DNA of 64,000 bases from Saprospiraceae bacterium. GTDB taxonomy: Bacteria; Bacteroidota; Bacteroidia; Chitinophagales; Saprospiraceae. The notes beneath the pieces are model-generated. The model worked only from the letters and a program-made list of their open reading frames with translations, did not search any database and was not told the DNA's origin. Where the stretch lies: the NCBI GenBank assembly GCA_016715105.1, contig JADKBO010000029.1, positions 1 to 64,000 on the forward strand, read 5' to 3'. A program made the position numbers and the translations under genes. Positions 43,089-52,348 of this stretch are shown piece after piece; the stretch's first letter is position 1; every line of letters starts with the position of its first letter.

Positions 43089-44147
43089 TTATATTCTAGA
43101 AGCCAACCAGTCTCCAACTTGTGTGGTAGAGTAGGAGGGAGCAGTGCCGGCAATATCTACAGTCACATATCCTTCTTCCAATGATTGGTCAACAACTTTT
43201 CTGATGGCAGCGGCTTCGTCGTATAGTTTAAATGCATATTCAAACATCATAGCGGCAGATAATACCGTTCCCAGCGGATTTGCAATATTTTTTCCAGCAG
43301 CTTGAGGATAACTTCCGTGAATGGGTTCAAATACAGAAGTATGTAAACCAATAGAAGCTGAAGGCATCAGTCCCATAGAACCAGAGATGACAGACGCTTC
43401 GTCAGTTAAAATATCACCAAACATATTTTCAGTTACCATCACATCAAATCCTTCAGGCCATTGAATGATCCTCATGGCAGCTGCATCCACAAATAAGTAT
43501 TCTGTAGTTACTTCCGGGAATTCTTTTTCTAATGATTGACCCACCTCTCTCCACAAACGAGAAGTTTCCAAAACATTGGCTTTATCAACAATGGTCAATT
43601 TCTTTTTTCTAGCCATTGCATATTGGTAAGCAAGTCTGATGATGCGCTCAACCTCTTCCTTGGTGTATTCGCAAACATCCCAAGCTTTGTCTCTTGCTTC
43701 GTTTCTTCCTTTTTCGCCAAAATAAATCCCGCCTGTAAGCTCTCTGATACAAACAAAATCTGCATTTTCAATCAAATCAGTCCTAAGTGGAGATTTGTGC
43801 AACAAAGAAGGGAAAACCAAAGTTGGTCTGATGTTGGCATATAGTCCAAGCTTTTTTCTCATAGCCAACAAACCTTGCTCAGGTCTTACTTTAGCACTAG
43901 GATCATTGTCAAATCTAGGATGACCAATAGCACCAAACAAAACAGCATCAGCGGCCATGCAAATTTCATGTGTTTCATCCGGATAAGGGTTACCGACTGC
44001 ATCTATGGCAGCTGCCCCAGTAAGTCCTGGTGTATAATGGATTTCATGATTGAATTTAGCACAAACAGCATCGACTACTTTGATGGCTTGTTCGATTACT
44101 TCTGGGCCTATACCGTCGCCTGCTAATACCGCTATATTGAGATTCAT
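43089..44147 (-). CDS. leuB: 3-isopropylmalate dehydrogenase
   Basis: The 352-residue cytoplasmic enzyme oxidatively decarboxylates 3-isopropylmalate to 2-oxoisocaproate using NAD. Motifs: LAGDGIGPEVIEQA at the start, VLFGAIGHPRFDND, IRPTLVFPSL, RELTGGIYFGEKGR (substrate and metal region), DKANVLETSRLWREV, NMFGDILTDEASVISGSMGL and FEPIHGSYPQAAGKNIANPL. It is the last gene of a four-gene leu operon on the minus strand and lies 40 bp after the synthase gene. A terminator follows. Confidence 0.96.
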   Translation of the reverse strand: MNLNIAVLAGDGIGPEVIEQAIKVVDAVCAKFNHEIHYTPGLTGAAAIDAVGNPYPDETHEICMAADAVLFGAIGHPRFDNDPSAKVRPEQGLLAMRKKLGLYANIRPTLVFPSLLHKSPLRTDLIENADFVCIRELTGGIYFGEKGRNEARDKAWDVCEYTKEEVERIIRLAYQYAMARKKKLTIVDKANVLETSRLWREVGQSLEKEFPEVTTEYLFVDAAAMRIIQWPEGFDVMVTENMFGDILTDEASVISGSMGLMPSASIGLHTSVFEPIHGSYPQAAGKNIANPLGTVLSAAMMFEYAFKLYDEAAAIRKVVDQSLEEGYVTVDIAGTAPSYSTTQVGDWLASRI

Positions 44148-44187
44148 ACTCTATCTTTAGTTTTTAATTATAAAATATATTAATGTA

Positions 44188-45708
44188 TTAATGAATGATA
44201 TTCAAAACTTTCTGAGTTGCTTTGATTGCTGATACCGTTTGATCTGAATCCAATCCTCTTGTTTTGAACTCCTTGCCGTCGTGTTGCCACGTGATGATGG
44301 TTTCACAAAGTGCATCTGAATTTCCACCTGGAGGTATTCTGACCATGTAGTCTACTAATCTAGGTAAATTCAATTTTTTCTTGGAATAGATTTTTTTCAA
44401 GGCATTCATAAAGGCATCATATTGTCCGTCTCCTTGTGCGTGCTCTTCATAAATATCGGTTCCAAAGGCCACTTGAAGGGTAGCAGATGGTTTTAAGTTA
44501 GCAGCATGTGTGAGCACATAACCTTTGATTTGAATATCTTGTTTGAGAGTATTGCTATCAAGGACGTCGGAAATGATGAAGGGAAGATCTTCTTTGGTAA
44601 CGATTTCTTTTTTATCTCCCAATTGTATGATGTGGCTCGTTACCTTCTTTAAATCTTCATCACTCAAACGGATGCCCAGATCCCTCAAATTATTTTCAAT
44701 GTTGGCTTTACCGCTGGTTTTACCAAGGGCATAAACGCGTTTTCTGCCAAATCTTTCTGGCATCAATTCGCTGAAATACAAATTGTTCTTTTTATCCCCA
44801 TCTGCATGAATACCAGCAGTCTGTGTAAACACATTTTCACCAACAATGGGTTTATTTTCAGGAATTCTGAGGCCTGAGAATGACTCGACAATTTTACTCG
44901 CAGAATACAAAGACTCCTCATTAACAGAGGTTTCTACATCCTTTGCAAAGTCTTTTATGACTGCAATTGCGCTTGCGAGAGAGGCATTTCCAGCCCTTTC
45001 GCCCATGCCATTTACAGTGAGATGTATGCCATGAATACCCTCATAAACAGCAGCTAAAACATTTGCAGTGCCGAGATCATAATCATTGTGGGCGTGAAAC
45101 TCAAAGTGATGGTTGGGATATTTATCTAGTGTTTGTCTGATAAATTTGGAAGTTTCTTGAGGTGTCAATATGCCCAAAGTATCAGGAAGGAGAATTTTAC
45201 TTACCACCTTGCTTCCAGTCAGAAAATCAAGTGATTGAAAAACATAATCTGGAGAGTTTCTCATACCATTGCTCCAGTCTTCTAAATAAACATTTACCGT
45301 AATGTCGGCTTCTTGCGCCTTATCCAATACCAATTGTATATCTTCAAAATGTTCCTCGGGACTCTTTTTTAACTGATGAGTCAAGTGATTGAGAGAGCCT
45401 TTGGTCAACAAATTCATCACCTTGGCCCCTGCTTTTTTCATCCATTCGATAGAAACGCCTCCATCTACAAAGGTCAAAACTTCGACCTTATCAATAAACC
45501 CAGCATCTTTGGCCCATGAAGTAATAGCTGTAACGGCATTTAACTCACCTTCAGAAACTCTTGCTGAAGCCACTTCAATTCTATCTACTTTTACTTCCTG
45601 TAGCAGAATTTGCGCCAAAGTAAGTTTTTCGATTACTGAAAACGATACGCTGTTGGTTTGTTCGCCATCGCGTAAAGTCGTATCCATTACCTCTAGGTAT
45701 CTTCCCAT
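44188..45708 (-). CDS. 2-isopropylmalate synthase/(R)-citramalate synthase family enzyme
   Basis: The 506-residue protein has a DRE-TIM barrel (DTTLRDGEQTNSVSFS, YLEDWSNGMRN, KILLPDTLGILTP, HFEFHAHNDYDLGTANVLAA, VNGMGERAGNASL) and a C-terminal LeuA-type regulatory domain (about 390-500). It condenses acetyl-CoA with 2-oxoisovalerate (leucine) or pyruvate (citramalate for isoleucine). Sequence similarity spans both types and the motifs visible here do not settle which. Lying between leuD and leuB it fits the leucine step, but leuCD also serve the citramalate route. The C-terminal domain suggests feedback inhibition. Confidence 0.85.
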   Translation of the reverse strand: MGRYLEVMDTTLRDGEQTNSVSFSVIEKLTLAQILLQEVKVDRIEVASARVSEGELNAVTAITSWAKDAGFIDKVEVLTFVDGGVSIEWMKKAGAKVMNLLTKGSLNHLTHQLKKSPEEHFEDIQLVLDKAQEADITVNVYLEDWSNGMRNSPDYVFQSLDFLTGSKVVSKILLPDTLGILTPQETSKFIRQTLDKYPNHHFEFHAHNDYDLGTANVLAAVYEGIHGIHLTVNGMGERAGNASLASAIAVIKDFAKDVETSVNEESLYSASKIVESFSGLRIPENKPIVGENVFTQTAGIHADGDKKNNLYFSELMPERFGRKRVYALGKTSGKANIENNLRDLGIRLSDEDLKKVTSHIIQLGDKKEIVTKEDLPFIISDVLDSNTLKQDIQIKGYVLTHAANLKPSATLQVAFGTDIYEEHAQGDGQYDAFMNALKKIYSKKKLNLPRLVDYMVRIPPGGNSDALCETIITWQHDGKEFKTRGLDSDQTVSAIKATQKVLNIIH

Positions 45709-45732
45709 TTCGTTTCTTTCCTGAAAATGAAT

Positions 45733-46329
45733 TTAGTATGGGCTTGTTTCAGCATACACCCCAATTTCTTCTTTTAGAGATTGGAGAAAGTCAATATCAT
45801 CATAACCATTGAGCATGTTGTTCTTTTTATAGCCATTGATCGCAAACCCTTCTGATTGACCAGTAACCAGTAAAGTTATCTTTTGTGTATTCAAGTCAAT
45901 TTCCAACTCAGTTGTTGGATCAGCTTCAATGGCTTCAAAGATACTATTGAGAAATTCACCTGAAACTTGCACAGGTAAAATACCAATATTGAGGCAGTTG
46001 TTTCTGAAGATATCGGCAAAAAAGCTAGAAACTACACATCTAAAACCATAATCATAAATCGCCCAAGCAGCATGCTCCCGACTTGACCCTGAACCAAAAT
46101 TTTTACCTGCAACCAGGATTTTGCCAGAGTATTTGTCATTATTGAGTACAAAATCTTCTTTTGGACTATCATCATTGTTGTATCTCCAATCTCTAAAAAG
46201 ATTGTCACCAAAACCTTTTCTTTCTGTAGCTTTCAAAAATCTTGCTGGTATAATCTGATCAGTATCCACGTTTTCGATAGGAAGTGGAACTGCGCTACTT
46301 TTTAAAACTGTAAATTTATCGTATGCCAT
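45733..46329 (-). CDS. leuD: 3-isopropylmalate dehydratase small subunit
   Basis: The 198-residue small (swivel) subunit of isopropylmalate isomerase. Motifs: NVDTDQIIPARFLK, KILVAGKNFGSGSSREHAAW (the substrate-binding G-S-G-S-S-R-E-H-A loop) and SSFFADIFRNNCLNIGILPV. With LeuC it isomerises 2- to 3-isopropylmalate. It lies 29 bp after leuC and 24 bp before the synthase gene, so one operon is clear. Length is normal for the bacterial LeuD type. Confidence 0.96.
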   Translation of the reverse strand: MAYDKFTVLKSSAVPLPIENVDTDQIIPARFLKATERKGFGDNLFRDWRYNNDDSPKEDFVLNNDKYSGKILVAGKNFGSGSSREHAAWAIYDYGFRCVVSSFFADIFRNNCLNIGILPVQVSGEFLNSIFEAIEADPTTELEIDLNTQKITLLVTGQSEGFAINGYKKNNMLNGYDDIDFLQSLKEEIGVYAETSPY

Positions 46330-46358
46330 TTGCTGGTCTTTTTCTGATTGAATAAAGA

Positions 46359-47762
46359 TTAATTTAAAAATATGCGAGGATCGGTTACCTCACCTGTTAC
46401 CGCTGCAGCTGCTGCAACCAATGGACTTGCTAGCATTGTTCTAGCTCCTGGACCTTGGCGACCTTCGAAATTCCTATTGGAAGTAGAAACTGCATATTTG
46501 CCTGCAGGAACTTTGTCATCGTTCATTGCCAAACAAGCAGAACAACCAGGTTGTCTCAATTCAAACCCTGCATTGATGAGGATATCATATATTCCTTCTG
46601 CTTTGATTTGGTCTTCAACTACGTGAGAACCTGGCACTAGCCAAGCAATCACATTATCAGCTTTTTTCCTACCTTTTACGACAGACGCGAATTGCCTAAA
46701 ATCTTCAATTCGACCATTGGTGCAACTTCCCAAAAATACATAATCCACCTTTTTGCCGATCATGGATTCACCAACATTAAATCCCATATAATCCAAAGAT
46801 TTTGCATAAGAAGCCTTGCCATCCAATACATCATCTGGCCTTGGAATTGGTTTTGAAATCGCTATTCCCATCCCAGGATTCGTTCCGTAGGTAATCATAG
46901 GTTCGATATCGGAAGCATCATAAACGTATTCTATGTCAAACTGAGCACCTTCGTCCGTTTTCAAAGTTTTCCAGTATTCAACCAATCTATCAAAATCAGC
47001 TCCTTTTGGAGCCAATTCTTTACCTTGAATATAATCAAACGTTTTTTGATCTGGAGCAATCATACCCCCACGAGCGCCCATTTCGATGCTCATATTGCAG
47101 ACAGTCATTCTGCCCTCCATAGACATGTTTTCAAAAACTTCACCAGCATATTCTACAAAATATCCTGTAGCACCACTTGCTGAAATTTTTGCAATTACAT
47201 AAAGAATGACATCTTTGGGTAAAACACCTTCACTGACTTTTCCATTGATGACAATGCGCATCTTTTTAGCTTTCTGCTGCATGATACACTGAGAAGTTAA
47301 GACCATCTCAACCTCAGAAGTTCCGATACCAAAGGCAATTGCTCCAAAAGCACCATGAGTTGAAGTATGAGAGTCGCCACAAACAATGGTCATGCCAGGC
47401 AATGTGATTCCGTTTTCAGGACCTACGACGTGTACAATACCGTTTTTGTAATGACCAAGTCCCCAATGAGAGATACCATACTTGCCAGTATTTTTTTCAA
47501 GTGCAGAAAGTTGGTTGGCAGATAAAGCATCTGCAACCGGTAAATGTTGATTGATAGTAGGGGTGTTGTGGTCAGCTGTTGCGAAAGTACGATTAGGGTG
47601 TAAAACATTAAGACCTCTTTGTTCCATACTCAAAAAAGCCACAGGGCTAGTTACCTCATGGATAAAATGTCTGTCAATAAATAATACATCTGGCCCATCC
47701 TCGATGCTTTTCACTACGTGGGCATCCCACACCTTATCAAATAAACTTTTTGATTCACTCAT
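46359..47762 (-). CDS. leuC: 3-isopropylmalate dehydratase large subunit
   Basis: The 467-residue aconitase-family subunit begins MSESKSLFDKVWDAHVV. It shows IDRHFIHEVTSPVAFLSM, ITLPGMTIVCGDSHTSTHGA, FLGSCTNGRIEDFR (first iron-sulfur cysteine) and ELRQPGCSACLAMNDD (the C-x-x-C pair), then ASPLVAAAAAVTG. It carries the [4Fe-4S] cluster for the isomerase reaction with LeuD. It is the first gene of the minus-strand leu operon; the 293 bp upstream are AT-rich without a recognised attenuator. Confidence 0.96.
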   Translation of the reverse strand: MSESKSLFDKVWDAHVVKSIEDGPDVLFIDRHFIHEVTSPVAFLSMEQRGLNVLHPNRTFATADHNTPTINQHLPVADALSANQLSALEKNTGKYGISHWGLGHYKNGIVHVVGPENGITLPGMTIVCGDSHTSTHGAFGAIAFGIGTSEVEMVLTSQCIMQQKAKKMRIVINGKVSEGVLPKDVILYVIAKISASGATGYFVEYAGEVFENMSMEGRMTVCNMSIEMGARGGMIAPDQKTFDYIQGKELAPKGADFDRLVEYWKTLKTDEGAQFDIEYVYDASDIEPMITYGTNPGMGIAISKPIPRPDDVLDGKASYAKSLDYMGFNVGESMIGKKVDYVFLGSCTNGRIEDFRQFASVVKGRKKADNVIAWLVPGSHVVEDQIKAEGIYDILINAGFELRQPGCSACLAMNDDKVPAGKYAVSTSNRNFEGRQGPGARTMLASPLVAAAAAVTGEVTDPRIFLN

Positions 47763-48055
47763 TATATCAATTCTTTTTTATAGAAACGCAAAATTATACA
47801 ATACTCGCTACAAAGTGTCTTGTTTAGATTATTATTCAACAGTAAAAAGTGTGAAATTATGATGTATTAAGTCGTTTTTTTTCACTTTAATACAATTCTC
47901 AAGTCGTTTTCCAATTTTCTAATATGGAATAAAACGTAATGTATTATATATTGAATAACAATATTATAAATACTAAATATTTGGGGATTATATCACTCTT
48001 TTTTACAATTTCCAGCTGGATGCCCACCAAAATGAATTGCTGATCACATCTGGCT

Positions 48056-49502
48056 TCACTTAAGTTTCAAAAAATGTTTTACCTCTTTAAAAGCTGTGTT
48101 ATTTGTAAAATATATCATAATGAAATAACAAAGTATTCCACTTAAAACTAAGAGTATGAAATTTAAATATGTGATCTCATTAAGCATATAATATTTAAAT
48201 AAGTAGATTATAGAAGCCATCATTATTGCTGCAATTGCTTGAGGTGAAATAGCCTTTATAATGGAGGATACTTTCAAATCAATTCCTTTACCTGCCAGGT
48301 GCCAAAGTGGTAAAGAAAACAGAATGGAGGAGATGGCATAAAATAAAGCTAGTAGAATATAAGTCTCGATAATAAACTGTGGTGACAATGAAAACCAATA
48401 TATAAATCGGCTTAGTAAACAAACTGAATCTCAGCATTTCTTTGGTATGTCCTCCGATTACGAAAAGATTTCCTGCAAGAGTTGAAATGGTCTGAAAGCA
48501 TGCTAAAATTGCAAAAACCTTTAAAAGAGGGATGAGTTCACTCCATTTTGGAGTTAAAATTAAAAGCACGAAATGATCTGAAAGAATGAATAATCCAGCC
48601 ATCAAAGGAAAGAGTATGAGCGAAACTACTCCAGTTATTGTCAGAAACATTTTTTGGAGGCGAATTTTATCCTGGATATTTGACATAGAAGGTAGCATAA
48701 CTCTAGAGAAGGCTCCACCAACTTGCTGTATGGGTAAAGTGAGAAATTTATAAGCTCTATCATAAATTCCCAAAGCATTACCACCTAAGTACCTGCTCAC
48801 CAAAAGACTGTCAATATTTCTTACAGCATAAGAGAATGTCTGGTCAGCAAGTAAAGGAATGGTAAATGACTTATGTTTCCAGACTTCTTGAAAATTAAAA
48901 GAAATTCCTTCCTTCCATTTTAATTTAAAAGTGTAAGCAATAAAAGATGACCCAATGAAAGCCAATTGTTTAATGACCAAACTCCAAACTCCTAGACCTT
49001 TATATGCCAAGATTACACCTATAATTCCAGATAAAGTTGTGGTGAAAATACTGATCACAAATAACGATTTGAAGTCCAATCTTTTCTTAAAAATCGTTTC
49101 ATGAAAGATCATTGGTATTGAAAAAAGAAAACCGATGCTGAGGTATTTGGTGATGATATCTGCCTCTGGAAGGTTTGTCCACCAAGCTGCAATAGGAGCA
49201 ACCAAGGTGAACATTAAGACGCCAATGATGATGGTCAATATGGTAGTGAATCCATAAATGCTTTTCAACAAAGGCATAGAGGGTGTTTGTTCCTTAAATA
49301 TGATGTTGGTGGTGGCACCATCCTGTAAGGTGCGAGCAAGCAGGAATATTACCATTGGGACTGCAAATAATCCAAAATCAGCAGGTAATAAAAGTCTCAC
49401 CATGATGATATTGAATGCAAATCCAAGGGCTTGCGACAGAAATTGATCTGCAACATTCCACTTGAAAGCATTCACTGGAGTAGATATACTGTTATTTGGC
49501 AA
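48056..49502 (-). pseudogene. Polysaccharide flippase (Wzx/MATE-like), frameshifted near its 3' end
   Basis: The first 380 codons (48390-49502) encode a flippase: FKWNVADQFLSQALGFAFNI, VRLLLPADFGLFAVPMVIF, SRYLGGNALGIYDRAYKFL and VFAILACFQTISTLAGNLFV. Near 48390-48420 the frame shifts. The other frame continues SPQFIIETYILLALFYAISS and four further membrane helices to a stop at 48056, giving the usual total of about 480 residues and 12-14 helices. The family moves lipid-linked sugar units across the inner membrane. The break removes the last helices from the in-frame product. Mutation or assembly indel cannot be told apart here. Confidence 0.7.
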
Positions 49503-49566
49503 AAACCATCATTTTAAAAGAAGGGTGAATTTACTAAATAAACTGAGTTCACCATTTGTGGAAAAG

Positions 49567-49929
49567 CTATTTTGAAAGCAGGTGGAGATCATAGGCTTCA
49601 TCTTCATCGGGTACAACAGGAACACTGAGGATGAGTTGGACGATGCGATAAAGGGTGAAATCTAATTCGGGATTTATAAAATGTTTGGTAGTGCGTTTAA
49701 AATCTGATGACGTAATGATTTTCATTTTTCTTAAATATTCGAAATGATGAGAAAGAGTACTATCATCCAAAGGGATACCTGTGTTTATTTGGTTAAAGGT
49801 TGCTCCTTCTGCACCGCCTTCCAAAATTTTTCTCAGAATTCTGATTCTGACAGGGTGACTAAGTATTTTGCCCATAAGTGCAAAGTGATATTCTTGAGGT
49901 AAAAACTGATTTGCTTTAGAAAAAGCCAT
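49567..49929 (-). CDS. ArsR-type winged-helix regulator
   Basis: A 120-residue protein: HFALMGKILSHPVRIRILRK, ILEGGAEGATFNQINTGIPL, DDSTLSHHFEYLRKMKIITS and a beta wing KRTTKHFINPEL. This is the ArsR/winged-helix pattern with recognition helix STLSHHFEYL. No metal-binding cysteines are visible. It lies 64 bp downstream of the flippase start region on the same strand. Target genes are not apparent. Confidence 0.8.
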   Translation of the reverse strand: MAFSKANQFLPQEYHFALMGKILSHPVRIRILRKILEGGAEGATFNQINTGIPLDDSTLSHHFEYLRKMKIITSSDFKRTTKHFINPELDFTLYRIVQLILSVPVVPDEDEAYDLHLLSK

Positions 49930-50041
49930 TTTTCATAGAATTTGAGGGTGAATAATATTTGTAAAAATAGTATGGAGAATTAAGTATCCAAAGGAAAATT
50001 ATTTTTTTAACAACTAACGGTTGAAAATAAATTGGAAATTG

Positions 50042-50455
50042 CTTTAAGATTTAACATATTTAATCAATCGGGCGAAGGCTCAGGTTTTGCTTTAAGATTT
50101 AACATATTCAATCAATCGGACGAAAACTAGGAATTGCTTAAGATTTAAAATATTCAATCAATTGGGCGAAGACTACGCATTTGCTTTAAGATTTAACATA
50201 TTCAATCAATCGATCGAAGACTGGGAAATTGCTTTAAGATTTAACATATTCAATCAATTGGGCGAAGTCTGGGTAATTTTGCTTTAAGATTTAACATATT
50301 CAATCAATCGATCGAAGTCTGGGTAATTTTACTTTAAGATTTAACATATTCAATCAAACGATCGAAGATTGGGAATCTTCTTTAAGATTTAACATATTCA
50401 ATCAATCGGGCAATGACTCGAGTTTTCTTTAAGATTTAACATATTCAATCAGTCC
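50042..50455. repeat. 48-bp minisatellite, nine copies
   Basis: The core CTTTAAGATTTAACATATTC then AATCAATCGGGCGAAG recurs with starts at 50042, 50090, 50137, 50184, 50232, 50282, 50332, 50380 and 50427, a spacing of 47-50 bp. The last 10-12 bases of each unit vary (GGCTCAGG, ACTGGGAA, TCTGGGTA and others). It fills the gap between the ArsR gene and the alpha/beta hydrolase gene. On the minus strand each unit can be read as a short LIEYVKS-type peptide ending in TAA, resembling the LIEK end of the adjacent hydrolase. Confidence 0.85.
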
Positions 50456-50484
50456 GAAGTGAAGCACCAGTTTTTAATCATGAT

Positions 50485-51300
50485 TTACTTCTCAATCAAC
50501 TTGGCCATCCAATCATCCAATTCATTCCAATAAGTAGAAAAAGAGCTCAAATTATTATGACCACCACTATCAAGGGTTACAAGTTTTGTGGTTTGTGGCT
50601 CCATTGATGTATACACTTTCCTACCTATTTCGTAAGGTATTACCTCATCTGCTGTACCATGAAAAATAATTGTTGGAACTTTAATTTTTGTAAGAAAATC
50701 TTCGTTTTCTAGCTTCAAATCAGTCCTTTGGGCGATGAAGTAGGGTACATGTGTGTCTATTACTGCTACCATGGAGGTGTATGGCGTTTCCAAAATCAAA
50801 GCCTCTACTTTTTTTTGATTCGCCACATAAATTGCAAATCCTGACCCTAAAGACCTACCAAAGAGTATAATCTTCTGACCTTTACTCAATTCCACCGCTT
50901 TTTCATACCAGAGTATGGCGTCTTGAAGGAGGTTTTCTTCTGTAACCTTTCCTGTACTTTTGCCATAACTTCGGTAATCTACAACCATAACATTGGTGCC
51001 ATACTTTTTATATTGTTGTGCAATTTCTACCCACCTTACTAAATTATCACGATTGCCGTGAAAGTATAAAATTGTAGCTTTTGCTTCTTTAACAGGCAAC
51101 CACAGTCCGTTTAATTCGGCTCCATCAGGGGTAAGCAGGTTTATTTCTTGAAATGGATATGGTAAATTGAAAGTATAGTCTTTTTCCAGAACCTCCGGTT
51201 GCAGCACAAATAAACGAATCACGCTCGCTAAATTTATCCAAAGCAAAATGAAAAGGGCTACCAAAATTGCCAAAATCCATTTTAGCTGCCGCTTCATCAA
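50485..51300 (-). CDS. Alpha/beta hydrolase, membrane-anchored
   Basis: The 271-residue protein has an N-terminal hydrophobic helix (about 7-30). The alpha/beta hydrolase fold shows ATILYFHGNRDNLVRW (oxyanion region), MVVDYRSYGKSTGK, ILFGRSLGSGFAIYV with the nucleophile Ser in G-R-S-L-G, FHGTADEVIPYEIGRKVY (acidic member) and DSGGHNNLSSF (His). It resembles the BEM46/YqkD-like hydrolases with unknown substrate. It overlaps the next upstream hydrolase gene by 4 bp, a tandem paralogue. The tandem repeat block starts just after its stop. Confidence 0.85.
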   Translation of the reverse strand: MMKRQLKWILAILVALFILLWINLASVIRLFVLQPEVLEKDYTFNLPYPFQEINLLTPDGAELNGLWLPVKEAKATILYFHGNRDNLVRWVEIAQQYKKYGTNVMVVDYRSYGKSTGKVTEENLLQDAILWYEKAVELSKGQKIILFGRSLGSGFAIYVANQKKVEALILETPYTSMVAVIDTHVPYFIAQRTDLKLENEDFLTKIKVPTIIFHGTADEVIPYEIGRKVYTSMEPQTTKLVTLDSGGHNNLSSFSTYWNELDDWMAKLIEK

Positions 51301-52181
51301 GCTTTTCTTTGTTTCTTAGTAAAACCAATGCTGCTTTGTTCTTTGTCAAAATCAATCTTGTCTTTAGTAAGGATTTGATCTAGAATTTCATGATAGGACT
51401 CAAAAGTGTGCAAATTATTATGTCCCCCTCCTATGATGCTATGCAATCTGCTGAGTGGTGCATTAATTTTTGAAAGCTTGATACTTGATTGAAAAGGAAT
51501 GAGCCTGTCACTGGTGCCATGTATGATGTGAATGGGACACTTTACGTATTTTATCCATTTATACGTTGGTATGGGGAATCGAAGCAACCAAGAAAGTGGC
51601 ATAAAGGGCATGTATCTTTTGGCAACCTGTTTCATACTGTAATATGGTGCGTCTAAAATTAGCATTCTGGGATTATTGGTGGATGCAAGTTTGGTTGCAA
51701 AACCCGAACCCATAGATCTGCCATATAAAATGATGTGTGACTCATCCACTCTTTCCTTGATGGCATCGTAGATAAATTGCAGGTCTTTTTTGATTTCTTC
51801 CTGATTTCTCTTCCCGTTGCTTTTACCAAAACCTCGATAATCAACCATGATGACGTCATACTGGTACCTTATAAAATCTATAGCAAACTTTCCCCAACCT
51901 TTTATGCTGCGGCTGTTTCCCTTGAGGTAAAAAACGACACCTTTGGGTTTTACAGATTTGAAGTGTAAGCCTGATAATTCGACTCCATCTTTTACCTTTA
52001 CTTTATACTCATCAAAGGTCAGATTATCATAGACAAACTTAAATTCTTCGGGAAGTTTTTCTGGTCTGAATAGTAGCCTGTCCTGGAAAAAGAAGACCAA
52101 TATTGAAATCATAACATATAAAATGATAAATACAACGAGCAGTTGTATGATGTGCAATTGTATCCATTCCCATATTTCCAT
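51297..52181 (-). CDS. Alpha/beta hydrolase, paralogue of the next gene
   Basis: From the ATG at 52181 (MEIWEWIQLHIIQLLVVFII) the product has 294 residues. An ATG at 52217 would add 12 residues before the hydrophobic helix. The fold is as in its neighbour: GVVFYLKGNSRSIKGWGKFA, MVDYRGFGKSNGKRNQEE, ILYGRSMGSGFATKLA with nucleophile Ser, IHGTSDRLIPFQSSIKL and GGGHNNLHTFESY. All triad positions are present. The tandem pair arose by duplication and is cotranscribed (ATGA overlap). Substrate unknown. Confidence 0.85.
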   Translation of the reverse strand: MEIWEWIQLHIIQLLVVFIILYVMISILVFFFQDRLLFRPEKLPEEFKFVYDNLTFDEYKVKVKDGVELSGLHFKSVKPKGVVFYLKGNSRSIKGWGKFAIDFIRYQYDVIMVDYRGFGKSNGKRNQEEIKKDLQFIYDAIKERVDESHIILYGRSMGSGFATKLASTNNPRMLILDAPYYSMKQVAKRYMPFMPLSWLLRFPIPTYKWIKYVKCPIHIIHGTSDRLIPFQSSIKLSKINAPLSRLHSIIGGGHNNLHTFESYHEILDQILTKDKIDFDKEQSSIGFTKKQRKA

Positions 52182-52348
52182 CGCGGTCGTGGTTTTACTT
52201 AAATGAAGCTTCCGCAATAACTTTGAAGGGGCAATTTTGCCTATTCTTTAGTTACTTTCTTTCCTTTTTGATTTGAACTTTTTCAAATATAGTTATTATT
52301 CGGCAAATTGGGATGCTTGAAAATACATTGCAATTTCTGTTTTGCTTT

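Noticed and set aside
50042..50455. A possible CRISPR array with 36-base repeats and short spacers
   Set aside because: The 'spacers' are only 10-12 bases and partly similar to each other, the period is 48 bp and the repeats are imperfect. It is a minisatellite.
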